Shown in pieces: positions 63,871-64,000 of a stretch of 64,000 bases of DNA. The stretch comes from Streptomyces sp. XY006. Its GTDB lineage: Bacteria; Actinomycetota; Actinomycetes; Streptomycetales; Streptomycetaceae. Within the stretch, counting starts at the first letter, position 1. Every line of letters starts with the position of its first letter. The notes under the pieces are model-generated. The model did no database searches. It was given only the letters and a program-made list of their open reading frames with translations, and was not told the DNA's origin. The stretch covers positions 124,001 through 188,000 of the forward strand of contig NZ_NOKT01000009.1 in NCBI RefSeq assembly GCF_002237655.1, written 5' to 3'. Made by a program: the position numbers and the translations under genes.

Positions 63871-64000
63871 CCGCCCCCGGACGCCCCGCGCTTGGCCGCC
63901 TGGATCTGCTCGTACACACGGGTCCGCAGCTCGGCGAAGCGCGGGGCCACCCGTGTGCGCACCTGGTCCCGCTCGGCCGGCAGATCGACCTTCAGCTGCT
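63858..64000 (-). CDS. C-terminal end of an unidentified protein (partial)
   Basis: A minus-strand frame comes in from the right edge and ends at TAG 63860-63858, overlapping the discoidin tail by 13 bases. The visible end is charged and probably helical: LPAERDQVRTRVAPRFAEL, TRVYEQIQAAKRGASGGGQDR. Not enough to name a family. Confidence 0.5.
   Translation of the reverse strand, partial: QLKVDLPAERDQVRTRVAPRFAELRTRVYEQIQAAKRGASGGGQDR

Overview
The window is about 72% GC, uses GC-rich third positions, has GTG/TTG starts and densely overlapping (ATGA/GTGA) operons. Together with its gene content this points to a Streptomyces chromosome. From memory, the pentose-phosphate block resembles the second such cluster of S. 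coelicolor. I saw no rRNA, tRNA, CRISPR, insertion sequence or phage gene.

Layout. 1-11.9 kb: the end of an HPPD-like gene, a membrane-anchored repeat protein, then a minus-strand operon tkt-tal-zwf-opcA-pgi-gnd-histidine phosphatase (central carbon and NADPH metabolism), with an AraC regulator divergent from it. 11.9-13.7 kb: a secreted GH16 glucanase with CBM6 behind a clear promoter and palindromic operator. 13.9-17.9 kb: a SRPBCC / FAD desaturase-like / SDR / DUF2236 redox operon of unknown product. 17.9-26.6 kb: a catabolic region under IclR, MarR and PaaX regulators, with a secreted tannase-like hydrolase, an MHS transporter, and SDR, amidohydrolase, acyl-CoA ligase and MaoC genes. 26.7-38.3 kb: a sugar ABC importer operon with a PfkB kinase, a frameshifted GH2 beta-galactosidase and two Tat-exported phosphoesterases, divergent from a DeoR regulator. 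38.5-44.2 kb: cytoplasmic glycosidases GH4, GH38 and GH29. 44.2-47.2 kb: ATP-grasp, metallophosphoesterase and Sfp-type phosphopantetheinyl transferase. 47.4-49.9 kb: a small protein, an ImmA/IrrE-like metallopeptidase, an XRE regulator and a stand-alone MmyB-like domain protein. 49.9-55.6 kb: a trans-4-hydroxyproline degradation operon (three-part dehydrogenase, deaminase, epimerase, GntR). 55.6-63.9 kb: an alpha-glucan locus (LacI, binding protein, two permeases, GH13, secreted GH87-like alpha-1,3-glucanase with an in-frame amber codon). The window ends in an unidentified minus-strand gene.

Most of the window is a polymer- and amino-acid-scavenging region: secreted enzymes release oligosaccharides or esters, ABC or MFS systems import them, and cytoplasmic glycosidases and kinases feed the linked pentose-phosphate/glycolysis operon. 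Both ABC loci lack their own ATPase; a shared MsiK-type ATPase encoded elsewhere is the usual Streptomyces arrangement.

Two genes carry lesions visible in the sequence: the GH2 beta-galactosidase (one base out of frame) and the GH87 enzyme (an internal TAG with a coherent domain continuing beyond it). The most system-like unexplained groups are the exported phosphoesterase pair inside the galactoside operon, the SRPBCC/FAD/SDR/DUF2236 operon, and the XRE/ImmA/MmyB module.
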